Shown here one piece after another: positions 8,437 through 17,526 of a stretch of DNA of 49,058 nt. Source of the stretch: an uncultured Candidatus Melainabacteria bacterium (GTDB lineage: Bacteria; Cyanobacteriota; Vampirovibrionia; Gastranaerophilales; Gastranaerophilaceae). Each line of letters opens with the position of its first letter. Position 1 is the first letter of the stretch. The translations under genes were made by a program, and so were the position numbers. Below the pieces are notes generated by a model. It searched no databases. It worked only from the letters and a program-made list of their open reading frames with translations, and was not told where the DNA came from. The stretch spans positions 1-49,058 of the forward strand of contig CAKUUG010000008.1 in the NCBI GenBank assembly GCA_934692665.1, given 5' to 3'.

Positions 8437-9417
8437 GTGAGCAGTTTTTTATATATTTTTTTAGGGTTTTGTTTCGGGATTTTAGTTTCTATACTTTTTG
8501 TAAAAAATAAAAAATCTTCGCTTTTTGAAAATTTGATTTTGGATTTTAAAAAATCAATTGATGAACTAAAAATTTTAAACGAGCAAAATTCTTTTGAAAT
8601 TAAATCAGCACTAAAAACCAGTGAAAACTTATCAAAAACATTGACAACAAACCAAAATATAAAAGGCAAGTTTGGAGAAGAATGTTTAGAAAACATAATA
8701 AAGGTCTGTTTTCCAAATGAAAATATAGATTATATTAAACAATTTGTCACCAAAAACGATGATGACAAAACAATTAAACCTGATTATTTGATTAATTTGC
8801 CAAACAATAACGCAATTTTAATTGATTGCAAGTTGAATTTAGAAAAATTCGTTCTATACAAAGAAAAATTAAATACAGAATTTGAAAACACAGCAAAAAA
8901 AGAACTGATTACTGACATAAATTCTACTATAAATTCTCTCTCAAACAAAAAATACCAAACAGCAAAATTAATCACTCAACCAAATTTTGTTTTTGTATAC
9001 ATTCCATTAGAGCCGCTCGTTTCTCTGATTTATACAGATTGCGATTTTTTGTCTGTTATAAAAAATGCATACGATAAAAATGTTATTATTGTTGGAAATT
9101 CCGGTATATTGACATCAATTAGACTCGTCAAAGAAATATGGGCAAATACTATCCAAAATAGTAATATCGAAAATATTATCGCAAAAGCCGAGACAATATA
9201 CAATTTGATTGCAATTCATTCAAAAAACATGACCAATTTAAAAAATCTGATTACAGAATTTAATTTATCATTCGAAAAAGAATATCAAAAATTTTCTTCT
9301 GATAACAAATTATTTAAAGTTACGCAAGAATTAAAAGATTATGGCATTTCGACGCTTACAAAAAAAGTAGGTAAGAAAATAGAAAATACGGAAATTGTAG
9401 ACGAATTTTTAAAATAA
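8437..9417 (+). CDS. rmuC: RmuC-family DNA recombination protein
   Basis: RmuC proteins limit DNA inversions and carry a PD-(D/E)xK nuclease-like fold. 326 aa with an N-terminal membrane helix (about 3-22), a short helical linker, then the RmuC core: GKFGEECLENII, the nuclease-like PDYLINLPNNNAILIDCK (Asp and Asp-x-Lys), and the family helix IWANTIQNSNIENIIAKAE. It is shorter than the E. coli protein because the coiled-coil linker is reduced. The start is GTG 8437 behind AAAGGGAGG. The stop codon directly abuts the stop of convergent plsY with no spacer. Confidence 0.9.
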   Translation: MSSFLYIFLGFCFGILVSILFVKNKKSSLFENLILDFKKSIDELKILNEQNSFEIKSALKTSENLSKTLTTNQNIKGKFGEECLENIIKVCFPNENIDYIKQFVTKNDDDKTIKPDYLINLPNNNAILIDCKLNLEKFVLYKEKLNTEFENTAKKELITDINSTINSLSNKKYQTAKLITQPNFVFVYIPLEPLVSLIYTDCDFLSVIKNAYDKNVIIVGNSGILTSIRLVKEIWANTIQNSNIENIIAKAETIYNLIAIHSKNMTNLKNLITEFNLSFEKEYQKFSSDNKLFKVTQELKDYGISTLTKKVGKKIENTEIVDEFLK

Positions 9418-10038
9418 TTATCTGACCTTGTTTTCTTCGCCTTTAATTAGTCGTTTTATATTTTCTCTGTGTAAATAAACGATATAAATAGCAGCAATCA
9501 AACAATAAAATACATAGCAAATCGGATTTTTGAATAAATACATTAGAATCGGAGAAATGCAAAGTGCAATAATTGAACCCAGAGAAACAAATTTGCTAAT
9601 ATATGTAATAATACCCCAGATTATCGCAATAGACAATCCAACTAAAGGATTCAAAGCTAAAATCGTACCAACACCTGACGCTACTGATTTTCCGCCTTTA
9701 AATTGCAAAAAGATTGGTTTTGAATGGCCGATAATAACGCATATTGCAGCAAGAACAGGAAACATTCCGATTGTATCGATATTATGCGTAAAGATTCTTG
9801 CTAGAACCACAGGAAAAGCTCCCTTTAAGGCATCAAGCAACATAACAACAAAAAACCATTTTTTTCCTAAAACTCTTTTAACATTTGTTGCACCGGTAGA
9901 ACCAGAACCTACTGTTCTGATATCTTGTCCGGTTTTTGCTTTTACAATCAAATACCCTGTTGGAATTGAGCCTATTAAATATGCCAAAATTATATCAAGA
10001 CATACTTTAACAAAAAAAACCAAATTAATATTATCCAT
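9418..10038 (-). CDS. plsY: Acyl-phosphate:glycerol-3-phosphate acyltransferase PlsY
   Basis: Integral membrane enzyme that acylates glycerol-3-phosphate with acyl phosphate, the first step of phospholipid synthesis. Seen: GSIPTGYL (about 23-30), GQDIRTVGSGSTGATN (motif 1, with Ser where Asn is usual), and GHSKPIFLQFKGGKSVASG (motif 2, about 104-122). Five or so hydrophobic segments; 206 aa is typical. I start at ATG 10038 because GGGAG lies six bases upstream inside the end of der. An in-frame GTG at 10059 would lie deeper in der with no ribosome site. The start region overlaps nothing essential of der, which ends at 10049. Confidence 0.95.
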   Translation of the reverse strand: MDNINLVFFVKVCLDIILAYLIGSIPTGYLIVKAKTGQDIRTVGSGSTGATNVKRVLGKKWFFVVMLLDALKGAFPVVLARIFTHNIDTIGMFPVLAAICVIIGHSKPIFLQFKGGKSVASGVGTILALNPLVGLSIAIIWGIITYISKFVSLGSIIALCISPILMYLFKNPICYVFYCLIAAIYIVYLHRENIKRLIKGEENKVR

Positions 10039-10048
10039 TTCAAACTCC

Positions 10049-11365
10049 CTATTTGTCACCTTTTGGTCTATAAGAAACTACAATCGGTACTCCTTTAAAA
10101 CCAAAATTCTCTCTAAGTTTTTTTTGGATATAACGTTTGTAGTGATCTTGTATTAAGTCTTTGTTATTGATAAAAATAACAAATGTCGGCGGAGAATTTT
10201 TCGCTTGCGTAGAGTAATAGAATCTAAGAGTCTTTCCTTTGATAGAAGATGGAGGATTTAGGCAATAAGCTTCATTTATAACTTTATTCAAAAGACCCGT
10301 TGAAATACGTTTTTCTCTTTCTTCTTGGACTTTTATAGCAGTTTTAAATATATTATCAAGTCTTTGACCTGTTTTTGCCGAAATAAATATTTTTTCTGCA
10401 TAATTCAAAAAAGGAGCAATTCTCTCAATTTCCTTTTCATAAATATGAGTTTGAGTATTTTTAATTAAATCCCATTTGTTAAAAGCCAAAATCAAACCAC
10501 AACCTGCTTCTTCGGCTATTGTTGCAATTTTTTTATCTTGGTCTGACAATCCTTCTGTAGAATCAATAACTAAAAGAGCAACATCACATTCTCTAATTGC
10601 CCTAATCGCTCTATCTACTGCAAACATTTCGACGCCATAATCTACTTTTGATTTTTTTCTGATACCTGCTGTGTCAACCAATCTAAAAATCTTGTCTTCA
10701 AAAACGATTTCTTCATCAATTATATCACGTGTAGTACCTGAAACGTTGCTTACAATAGCACGTTGTTTTTTTAATAGATTATTTAAAATAGAACTTTTGC
10801 CGGCATTTGGTTTTCCGATTATTGCAATTTTTATTTGTTTTTCGCAATCAACTTCATCTTCAATAGGCTTTATGTCTTTTGTAATAATATCAAGCAAATC
10901 ACCCACACCGCCATCACCATGGAGAGCTGATAACAAATGCATATCATCAAATCCCAAAGCCCAAAACTCGTTTGCTAAATCAAATTGGTGTTTTGAATCT
11001 ACTTTGTTTACAACGAGTAAAACTTCTTTTTTTGATTGTCTTAGTTTGTTTGCAATGTCATAGTCAAAAGGATTTAATCCGGTTTTTACATCTGTCAAAA
11101 ACAAGATTAAATCAGCTTCATCAATCGCAATATCAACTTGTTTGTTGATATTATCGACAAATTCATCATTATTTCCTTCAACGATACCACCTGTATCAAT
11201 CAAGATAAACTTTTTATTTTGCCAAGACGCATCTATGTATATTCTGTCTCTAGTAATATTTGGCTTATCATCAACAATAGAGAGCCTTTTTCCCGCTATT
11301 CTGTTTACCAGAGTGGATTTTCCAACATTGGGTCTACCAACAATCGCTATAATTTTTTCTTTCAT
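10049..11365 (-). CDS. der: Ribosome-assembly GTPase Der (EngA)
   Basis: Tandem GTPase required for 50S ribosomal subunit maturation. 438 aa with both G domains intact: G1 GRPNVGKST (10-18), DTGG (57-60) and NKVD (120-123). The second domain has GKPNAGKSS (184-192), DTAGIRKK (231-238) and NKWD, and a KH-like C-terminal domain follows. The second P-loop reads KPNA where RPNV is usual, a conservative change. The ATG has no ribosome site. A TATAAT ends six bases before it, overlapping the end of coaE, so it may have its own leaderless transcript. Confidence 0.97.
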   Translation of the reverse strand: MKEKIIAIVGRPNVGKSTLVNRIAGKRLSIVDDKPNITRDRIYIDASWQNKKFILIDTGGIVEGNNDEFVDNINKQVDIAIDEADLILFLTDVKTGLNPFDYDIANKLRQSKKEVLLVVNKVDSKHQFDLANEFWALGFDDMHLLSALHGDGGVGDLLDIITKDIKPIEDEVDCEKQIKIAIIGKPNAGKSSILNNLLKKQRAIVSNVSGTTRDIIDEEIVFEDKIFRLVDTAGIRKKSKVDYGVEMFAVDRAIRAIRECDVALLVIDSTEGLSDQDKKIATIAEEAGCGLILAFNKWDLIKNTQTHIYEKEIERIAPFLNYAEKIFISAKTGQRLDNIFKTAIKVQEEREKRISTGLLNKVINEAYCLNPPSSIKGKTLRFYYSTQAKNSPPTFVIFINNKDLIQDHYKRYIQKKLRENFGFKGVPIVVSYRPKGDK

Positions 11366-11371
11366 AAAAAG

Positions 11372-11377
11372 ATTATA
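11372..11377 (-). promoter_or_regulatory. -10 element of der, leaderless geometry
   Basis: TATAAT on the minus strand (11372-11377) with exactly six bases between it and the der ATG. No Shine-Dalgarno sequence fits in that gap, so transcription should start at or next to the A of ATG. Confidence 0.6.
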
Positions 11378-11389
11378 ATATAAAATTAA

Positions 11390-11932
11390 TTATTTCAAAA
11401 TTTTTGGTAGCAAATCCGTTACTTTTTGTTTTAATTCTTCCAAATTAGAGTCATTTTCAATAATATAGTCTGCATTTTTTATGTAATTAGAATTTTGGCT
11501 TGTTATACGAACAAGTGCTTCATTTTTTGATAAATTATTTCTTTTCATCAATCTTTTTAGCCTCAAATCCAATGGGGCATCTACGAAAATGATTTTATCG
11601 AACAATTTGTCAAAATGGGCTTCAAACAAAAGAGCACCCGAAACAAACGTGACTTTAGTGTCGTCTAAATTAATTATGAAATTTTTCAGAATAGGATGAA
11701 TGATTTCTTCCAATTTTTTTAATTTATTTTTGTCTTTAAATACAATTTGGGCAATTTCTTTTCTATTTGATGTTGAAAATGTTTTCAAAAGTTCTTCTTT
11801 AATTGCGTTATCTTCATACAAATTGTGAACAATTTTATCTAAATCGATAACCTCAAAACCCAAATTTGATATAATTTTTTCAACTTCACTTTTACCTGAG
11901 GCAATATTGCCCGTAAGACCGATTTTATTCAT
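11390..11932 (-). CDS. coaE: Dephospho-CoA kinase
   Basis: Last step of coenzyme A synthesis: phosphorylates the ribose 3'-OH of dephospho-CoA. 180 aa. P-loop GNIASGKS (8-15), then the substrate-binding DLDKIVH, a conserved EEIIHPI, the FVSGALLFEA strand and IFVDAPLDLRLKRLMKRN lid. It lies upstream of der on the same strand with a 24-base gap and is divergent from the Bax-inhibitor-like gene. The ATG lacks a ribosome site, but TAAAAT ends six bases before it. Confidence 0.93.
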   Translation of the reverse strand: MNKIGLTGNIASGKSEVEKIISNLGFEVIDLDKIVHNLYEDNAIKEELLKTFSTSNRKEIAQIVFKDKNKLKKLEEIIHPILKNFIINLDDTKVTFVSGALLFEAHFDKLFDKIIFVDAPLDLRLKRLMKRNNLSKNEALVRITSQNSNYIKNADYIIENDSNLEELKQKVTDLLPKILK

Positions 11933-11938
11933 AGCTTT

Positions 11939-11944
11939 ATTTTA
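11939..11944 (-). promoter_or_regulatory. -10 element of coaE, leaderless geometry
   Basis: TAAAAT on the minus strand six bases before the coaE ATG, with no ribosome site. A better TATAAT-like element lies about 20 bases further upstream and could give a short leader instead, so this one is less certain than that of der. Confidence 0.45.
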
Positions 11945-11991
11945 ACTTAAAATTATAGTATAATTCAAATGTATTTTATGAAGGAGTTTTT

Positions 11992-12723
11992 ATGTCATCA
12001 AATCCAATGTTCAACAATAGAATATTAAACGATGCTGTTGCATCAGATGAGCCTATGACCTTGCAGGGTGTTGTTAATAAAACAATATTTCTTTTATTGT
12101 TGGTTACTTTGAGCGGGTTTTTTGTTTGGGACTTGCTTGCAAAAGGTTTTGCAGACAAAGCACAATTGCTTGCTGTTGCCGGAATGATTTGTGGTTTTAT
12201 TTTATGTTTGTTTACAATATTTAAACCAAACACTTCGAAAATAACCGCACCCGCTTATGCATTGTGTGAAGGTTTAGTTTTAGGTTCAATTAGCTTTGCA
12301 TTTGAAAGTATGTTAAATGGCATTGTGCTAAATGCTGTTGCCATAACCCTTATTGTTTTATTTGTAATGCTTGGTTTGTATAAAGCAAAAATCATCACAG
12401 CGACCGAAAAATTTAAAAAAGTAGTAATGGTCTCGACACTTGCAATTGCTATATTTTACTTTATAGGTTTTATTGCAGCTCTCGTCGGTCATCCTATGAC
12501 AATATTCAATGGCGGAATTGTCGGTATCGTTGTTAGTTTTGTTATATGTATTGTTGCTGCATTGAACTTTATTATTGATTTTGACAACGTTGAAACATCG
12601 GCAAATTCTTTTGCTCCAAAATATTTTGAATGGTACTTTGGCTTTTCTCTTATGCTAACCCTAATCTGGTTGTATTTAGAATTGTTGAGACTATTGTACT
12701 TACTTAATTCAAGACGTGACTAA
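11992..12723 (+). CDS. Bax inhibitor-1 / YccA-family membrane protein
   Basis: 243-aa polytopic membrane protein with six to seven hydrophobic helices, typical of the BI-1/YccA (UPF0005) family. Seen: the family segments LCEGLVLGSISFAFES and FNGGIVGIVVSFVICI, and the acidic loop DFDNVETSANSFAPKYFEWYFGF, which carries the Asp pair linked to calcium or proton leak in BI-1 homologues. In bacteria YccA-type proteins modulate FtsH; ftsH is 7 kb away, which by itself proves nothing. The ATG follows AAGGAG by five bases, with a TATAAT about 30 bases upstream. Closed by the hairpin at 12750. Confidence 0.88.
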   Translation: MSSNPMFNNRILNDAVASDEPMTLQGVVNKTIFLLLLVTLSGFFVWDLLAKGFADKAQLLAVAGMICGFILCLFTIFKPNTSKITAPAYALCEGLVLGSISFAFESMLNGIVLNAVAITLIVLFVMLGLYKAKIITATEKFKKVVMVSTLAIAIFYFIGFIAALVGHPMTIFNGGIVGIVVSFVICIVAALNFIIDFDNVETSANSFAPKYFEWYFGFSLMLTLIWLYLELLRLLYLLNSRRD

Positions 12724-12744
12724 TAAAAATAGAAAATAGATAAT

Positions 12745-12779
12745 AAAAAAGTAGCTTTAAGATGAAGCTACTTTTTTTT
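12745..12779. terminator. Bidirectional terminator between the Bax-inhibitor gene and prfA
   Basis: 8-bp stem AGTAGCTT (12750-12757) and AAGCTACT (12765-12772) flanked by A-run and T-run, so it can end transcripts from both converging genes. Confidence 0.85.
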
Positions 12780-12799
12780 AAATAAAATTTTAATATAAA

Positions 12800-13888
12800 C
12801 TAATCTTCTGATTCAGCTAATTTTTCAAGTTTTAACTTTTGGTCATACTCAATTAGCATAGAAATCAATTTATCCAAATTACCTTCAATAACTTCTCTTA
12901 CATCCAAATTTTGACCTATTCTATGGTCAGTTAATCTACCTTGCGGGAAGTTGTATGTTCTGATTCTTTCTGATCTGTCGCCTGTACCTACTTGCGAACG
13001 TCTTAAGTCAGTTACTTCTTGCATTTGCTTTTGGACTTCCATATCGTATAGCTTAGCTTTTAAGATTTGCAAAGCTCTTTCTTTGTTTTGGAGTTGCGAA
13101 CGTTCTTCGGTGCAAAAAATCATTATGCCGGTAGGTTTATGGAAGACTCTCGCTGCAGTTTCAACTTTGTTTACATTTTGACCACCAGCACCACCGGAAC
13201 GAGCTGTCGTGATTTCTATATCGTTCATGTTTAGTTCAATTTCTACATCATCAACTTCCGGCATAACAGCAACAGTTGCAGTAGATGTATGAACTCTGCC
13301 TTGAGATTCTGTTTGCGGCACACGTTGAACCCTATGAACGCCTGATTCATATTTTAATTGTGAATAGACAGCATCACCCTTGATAGAAATAACAACTTCA
13401 GAAACGCCGCCTGCTTCACATTCATTTATTGATAAAATTTTTGTTTGCCAGCCTTTTGTTTGTGCATATCTTAAATACATTCTCATCAAATCACCGGCAA
13501 AAATGTTTGCTTCATCACCGCCTGCAGAACCTCTGATTTCAAGCATAATATCTTTATCATCCATAGGGTCACGTGGCAATAAAAGTACTTTTAACCTTTG
13601 TTCATATTGTTCTATTTTTGATTCATTTTCTTGAATTTCAGCATTTAAAAATTCACGCATAGAAGAATCTTTTTCAGAATGAATCATTTGTCGTGCTTCT
13701 TCTATAGCTTCAACTGCAGACTTGTATTTGTAGTAAATATCTACAGTTTCTTCCATTGTTTTTCTTTGCTTTGATAAATCACGAAACTTTTCATAGTCTT
13801 GAATAATTTCCGGTTTTTGAATAATTTCACCAAGTTCTTGATAACGTTTTTCAATACGTTCAACTTTTTCAAACATCGAATTATCCAT
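12800..13888 (-). CDS. prfA: Peptide chain release factor 1
   Basis: Releases peptides at UAA and UAG codons. 362 aa, normal length. Seen: a coiled-coil N-terminal domain, RGSAGGDEANIFAGDL (119-134), the tripeptide codon-recognition motif PQT (191-193, where release factor 2 has SPF), and the catalytic GGQ (235-237) in SGGAGGQNVNKVE. PQT is a less common version of PxT. The ATG overlaps the end of thyX by eight bases and no glutamine methylase gene (prmC) is adjacent. Confidence 0.97.
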   Translation of the reverse strand: MDNSMFEKVERIEKRYQELGEIIQKPEIIQDYEKFRDLSKQRKTMEETVDIYYKYKSAVEAIEEARQMIHSEKDSSMREFLNAEIQENESKIEQYEQRLKVLLLPRDPMDDKDIMLEIRGSAGGDEANIFAGDLMRMYLRYAQTKGWQTKILSINECEAGGVSEVVISIKGDAVYSQLKYESGVHRVQRVPQTESQGRVHTSTATVAVMPEVDDVEIELNMNDIEITTARSGGAGGQNVNKVETAARVFHKPTGIMIFCTEERSQLQNKERALQILKAKLYDMEVQKQMQEVTDLRRSQVGTGDRSERIRTYNFPQGRLTDHRIGQNLDVREVIEGNLDKLISMLIEYDQKLKLEKLAESED

Positions 13889-14573
13889 TTTTGGTTTTCA
13901 TCCTTCCACATGATTTATCTTCATCGCAATAGCCCAATCGTTCACATTTTGGAACTAAATGTTCTTTAAGCCATGGTTCTCTTTCAATCACCAGATCGCA
14001 CATTTTTTTAGTTAATTGGCGAATTTCCAATTGAGCTCTTGTACATAATCTAAGATTTGCAACATGAATCAATTCTCTTAAATTCAAACTGGCAACTAAA
14101 GAGCTTGCAGCTGCATTAGGTAAAATTGCTCGAGCATCTTCGGCTTTAATTCCATTGTTTGTAAAATACTCATAAACATCGGCACATTCAGACATGAAAC
14201 TTTCAAATTTTGATAGCATATCTTTATTTTTTTTGATTGAAGCAGGAATAATATAATCAAAGCCGCCTTTTTCTCTAACGTATCTTTGAGATTTTTGCGA
14301 AAAGCTCATGTGTCGATGACGAACAAGTTGATGCGTAGCAGCCCTAGAGATATTGTTGATTGCAAAAGAAAGCTGTACATGTTCTATTGTGGAATAGTGG
14401 CCTGAAGAAATGACTTTTTTTATGAGATTTAACTTTTTTTCATTGTCATTTGTAATTTTGTTGTGAATCTCGACAGCACCATCAGAGCTATAACATGTTC
14501 TACAAGCCGTATATATAATATCAAGCAGATTATCCGGCATAGCAATTAATTTTACTTCAAGCTCTTTTTCCAC
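13881..14573 (-). CDS. thyX: Flavin-dependent thymidylate synthase ThyX
   Basis: Makes dTMP from dUMP using FAD, NADPH and methylene-tetrahydrofolate, and leaves tetrahydrofolate rather than dihydrofolate. 230 aa with the ThyX signature RHRHMSFSQKSQRY (85-98), preceded by the conserved SGHYSTIEH and followed by LNLRELIH. Its presence suggests that no ThyA is needed. The start is GTG 14571-14573 behind GGAG seven bases upstream. It sits between prfA (overlap) and rpmE (hairpin between them). Confidence 0.95.
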   Translation of the reverse strand: MEKELEVKLIAMPDNLLDIIYTACRTCYSSDGAVEIHNKITNDNEKKLNLIKKVISSGHYSTIEHVQLSFAINNISRAATHQLVRHRHMSFSQKSQRYVREKGGFDYIIPASIKKNKDMLSKFESFMSECADVYEYFTNNGIKAEDARAILPNAAASSLVASLNLRELIHVANLRLCTRAQLEIRQLTKKMCDLVIEREPWLKEHLVPKCERLGYCDEDKSCGRMKTKNG

Positions 14574-14592
14574 AATAAATCTCCAAATTAAA

Positions 14593-14624
14593 CTTTAGGC
14601 TGGAAGTAAACAACCAGCCTAAAG
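14593..14624 (-). terminator. Hairpin after rpmE
   Basis: Perfect 11-bp inverted repeat CTTTAGGCTGG (14593-14603) and CCAGCCTAAAG (14614-14624) around a 10-base loop, 15 bases past the rpmE stop. The following T tract is short (TTTAATTT), so termination into thyX may be partial. Confidence 0.7.
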
Positions 14625-14638
14625 TCTGAACTAATAAC

Positions 14639-14839
14639 TTATTTTTTTTCGTAACGTTTTTTGAATCTTTCAACTCTACCTTCGGAGTCTAAAATCTTTT
14701 GATTTCCTGTGTAGAATGGGTGACAAGCGTTACAAATTTCAACGGTGATGTTTTCTTCAACAGAGCCTGTTTCGATTTCATTGCCGCAAACACATTTTAT
14801 TGTTGTTTTTTTGTAATCTGGATGAATATCTTTTTTCAT
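14639..14839 (-). CDS. rpmE: 50S ribosomal protein L31, zinc-binding form
   Basis: 66-aa ribosomal protein with four cysteines placed for zinc (Cys16, Cys18, Cys36, Cys39) in CVCGNE and ICNACHPFYTG. This is the zinc-containing type that is often paired elsewhere with a zinc-free paralogue; none is visible here. The start ATG follows AAGGAAAC. Next gene on the strand is thyX after a hairpin. Confidence 0.96.
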   Translation of the reverse strand: MKKDIHPDYKKTTIKCVCGNEIETGSVEENITVEICNACHPFYTGNQKILDSEGRVERFKKRYEKK

Positions 14840-14906
14840 TTTAGTTTCCTTATAGTGATGATATCGTATGTTTATTTTATGCTGCTAAAAAAAATATTTC
14901 AAGTAG

Positions 14907-15644
14907 TTATTGCAAATTTGATTTTCCCGAATAAATTTTGGCACTCAAAATATGTTTTGGATTTCCTGCAGCTGCACCATTTGTGCCGATAAAGATATAA
15001 AATCTGTCATTTTTTAAATTCGGAATATATTCTTCATTCGAAATATCTTCCATTGTTTCAATAGAATTAGGATTGTTAAGCAAGCCATTTGTATCTACAA
15101 CAACGGCAAAACAAGAAGAAACGAGGGTTTTTGAGAGATTTTTTGCAGTATTAATATTCAAAACTTCGTTACATTTTGCACCGTCTGGAATAACTACGCT
15201 ATAAGCAAGATTGTCTTCAGTCACAAACCAAAATTCAGGTTTAGAAGTTATTTCTATGATAGAAGATTCAGTAGTCGGGTTTTGAGCACCTGCTGATATT
15301 TTTCCTTTAAATCTCAAGCTTGAGTAAGTTTCACTCTTTTTTGTAGGTTCGCCATCTGCATACAGTTCTTTTACATTTGCATTTTCTATGAAAAATTTTG
15401 TAAACAAAACAGCACTTTCTTGCGTTGATTCAAAGTAATTCAAAGGTACATCAAGATATTCTTCGCAAATTTTTGAAACAGTTTTAAAAGCTTTTTTATA
15501 ACCGCTAAGATATACTTTTTCGGATGTGCTTGTTACAACAGATGGAATTGTTAATGTCGCCAAAAGTGCCAAGACAAACATTGAAACCATAATTTCTGCC
15601 AAAGAAAAAGCATATATTTTTTTTCTAAAATTATCTAAAATCAT
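14907..15644 (-). CDS. Prepilin-like protein with type IV N-terminal methylation motif
   Basis: 245 aa. Residues 1-12 form a basic leader ending in Ala12, followed by FSLAEIMVSMFVLALLATLT, a class III signal. Cleavage is expected between Ala12 and Phe13, and Glu17 is the conserved Glu5. Ala at -1 replaces the usual Gly, and FSLAE replaces FTLIE. The rest looks like a beta-rich pseudopilin head. No pilus assembly genes are adjacent. The gene is divergent from lepA across 77 bases, and a TATAGT ends eight bases before its ATG, so the leader is at most one or two bases. Whether it builds a pilus, a type II secretion pseudopilus or something else cannot be told. Confidence 0.8.
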   Translation of the reverse strand: MILDNFRKKIYAFSLAEIMVSMFVLALLATLTIPSVVTSTSEKVYLSGYKKAFKTVSKICEEYLDVPLNYFESTQESAVLFTKFFIENANVKELYADGEPTKKSETYSSLRFKGKISAGAQNPTTESSIIEITSKPEFWFVTEDNLAYSVVIPDGAKCNEVLNINTAKNLSKTLVSSCFAVVVDTNGLLNNPNSIETMEDISNEEYIPNLKNDRFYIFIGTNGAAAGNPKHILSAKIYSGKSNLQ

Positions 15645-15708
15645 ATTTAAATACTATATTATTAATTTTTAAGTGTCAAATTTGATTTTGATTATAGTTT
15701 TTTTGTTG

Positions 15709-15714
15709 TATAAT
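15709..15714 (+). promoter_or_regulatory. -10 element of lepA, leaderless geometry
   Basis: TATAAT with seven bases to the lepA ATG and no ribosome site. Two TTGATT copies (15682-15687 and 15688-15693) lie at 21 and 15 bases from it as possible -35 elements. Confidence 0.6.
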
Positions 15715-15721
15715 TCAAATC

Positions 15722-17524
15722 ATGAAAAAACTTGAACACATTAGAAATTTTAGTATCATCGCTCATATTGACCACGGAAAGTCAACATTAGCTGATAGAT
15801 TACTCGAAGCAACAAATACAATTGCAAAACGTGATATGCAAAACCAATTGCTAGACACGATGGATATAGAGCGTGAACGTGGTATTACTATCAAGCTCAA
15901 TGCTGCAAAAATGAACTACAAAGCAAAAAATGGCAATGAATATATTCTTAATTTAATTGACACTCCAGGTCACGTTGATTTTTCTTATGAAGTTTCTCGT
16001 TCACTTGCTGCTTGCGAAGGTGCATTACTTATTGTAGATGCAACGCAAGGTGTAGAAGCTCAAACCCTTGCAAATGTATATCTTGCAATGGAGCAAAATC
16101 TGGAAATTATTCCGATTATTAATAAAATTGATTTACCTTCAGCCGATGTTGAAAAAGTAAAAAAAGAAATAGAAGATGTTCTTGGTATTGATTCTTCCAT
16201 GGCGATTCCGGTGAGTGCAAAAACGGGTGTTGGAATTGAAGATGTGCTAGAAGCAATTGTTGAATATATTCCAGCCCCTATAGATACCTCTGACAAGCCT
16301 CTTCGTGCTTTGGTTTTTGATTCTGCCTATGATGCTTATTTGGGTACAATTTGTTTTTTCAAAGTTGTTGACGGTTCAATAAAATTGGGCGATAAAATCA
16401 AATTTATGGCAACAAATCGTGAATTTGAAGTTGTCGAATTAGGATTTTTGAATCCACATAGAATACAAGTCCCTGAGCTAAAAACAGGTGAAGTGGGTTA
16501 CTTTGCCGGTTCCATAAAGGAAATAACGAGATTTGTCGGAGACACAATTACCCATGTTGAAAGTCCTGCAACAGAACCTCTAGAAGGCTACAAAGAAGCA
16601 AAACCAATGGTATTTTCGGGTTTGTACCCAGTAAACAATGAGGACTATCAAGAATTAAAAGAAGCACTTGAAAAATTGAAGTTATCAGATAGCTCTATTA
16701 CTTATGTGCCTGAAACCTCTAATGCTTTGGGTTTTGGTTTTAGATGCGGTTTTTTGGGCATGTTACACATGGAAATAGCTCAAGAAAGGCTGGAAAGAGA
16801 ATACAACTTGTCTCTTATTACGACTGCACCATCAGTTATTTATAGGGTGTATAAAACAGATGGAGAAATGGTCGAAATCGACAACCCTGCCGAACTTCCT
16901 GCAGCTCAGTATAGAGAATACATAGAAGAACCTTATGTAAAAGTTAATGTATTTACTCCAAACGATTTTGTAGGTACATTGATGGAATTATGCCAGGATA
17001 AACGTGGCATATTTATAAATATGCAATATATAGACGATATAAGGGTAAATCTTGAATATCATATACCGTTATCTGAAGTTATCACTGATTTCTATGACCA
17101 GCTGAAATCCCGCTCTAAAGGGTATGCTTCTATGGATTATGAATTTTCCGATTACAAAAAATCAGATTTGGTTAAAATGGACATATTGCTCGCAAACGAA
17201 GTAGTTGACGCACTTTCGGTAATTTGTCACAAAGATAGTGCATATAATATTGGACAAAAATTAACAAACAAATTAAAAGAAATAATTCCAAGACAATTGT
17301 TTGAAGTAGCAATACAAGCTGCAATCGGCGGAAGAGTAATTGCAAGAACAAATATAAAAGCACTTCGAAAATCAGTCTTAGACAAATGCTATGGCGGAGA
17401 TATTTCACGTAAAAGAAAACTTCTTGAAAAGCAAAAAAGAGGTAAAAAACGTATGAAATCCGTTGGTCGTGTAGAAATTCCACAAGAAGCATTTATGGCA
17501 GTATTGTCTCTAAATGAAGAATAA
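15722..17524 (+). CDS. lepA: Elongation factor 4 (LepA)
   Basis: Translational GTPase thought to act in ribosome biogenesis or back-translocation. 600 aa, standard length. Seen: G1 AHIDHGKST (14-22), RGITIKLNA switch I, DTPGHVDF, NKID, and the LepA-specific C-terminal domain ending GKKRMKSVGRVEIPQEAF. The start ATG is preceded by TATAAT with a seven-base gap and no Shine-Dalgarno sequence, predicting a leaderless mRNA. The stop lies two bases from the stop of the convergent Nudix gene. Confidence 0.97.
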   Translation: MKKLEHIRNFSIIAHIDHGKSTLADRLLEATNTIAKRDMQNQLLDTMDIERERGITIKLNAAKMNYKAKNGNEYILNLIDTPGHVDFSYEVSRSLAACEGALLIVDATQGVEAQTLANVYLAMEQNLEIIPIINKIDLPSADVEKVKKEIEDVLGIDSSMAIPVSAKTGVGIEDVLEAIVEYIPAPIDTSDKPLRALVFDSAYDAYLGTICFFKVVDGSIKLGDKIKFMATNREFEVVELGFLNPHRIQVPELKTGEVGYFAGSIKEITRFVGDTITHVESPATEPLEGYKEAKPMVFSGLYPVNNEDYQELKEALEKLKLSDSSITYVPETSNALGFGFRCGFLGMLHMEIAQERLEREYNLSLITTAPSVIYRVYKTDGEMVEIDNPAELPAAQYREYIEEPYVKVNVFTPNDFVGTLMELCQDKRGIFINMQYIDDIRVNLEYHIPLSEVITDFYDQLKSRSKGYASMDYEFSDYKKSDLVKMDILLANEVVDALSVICHKDSAYNIGQKLTNKLKEIIPRQLFEVAIQAAIGGRVIARTNIKALRKSVLDKCYGGDISRKRKLLEKQKRGKKRMKSVGRVEIPQEAFMAVLSLNEE

Positions 17525-17526
17525 AA

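Noticed and set aside
12951..13634. Plus-strand reading frames opposite prfA.
   Set aside because: The minus strand carries intact RF1 motifs including GGQ; the plus-strand peptides have no recognisable features.
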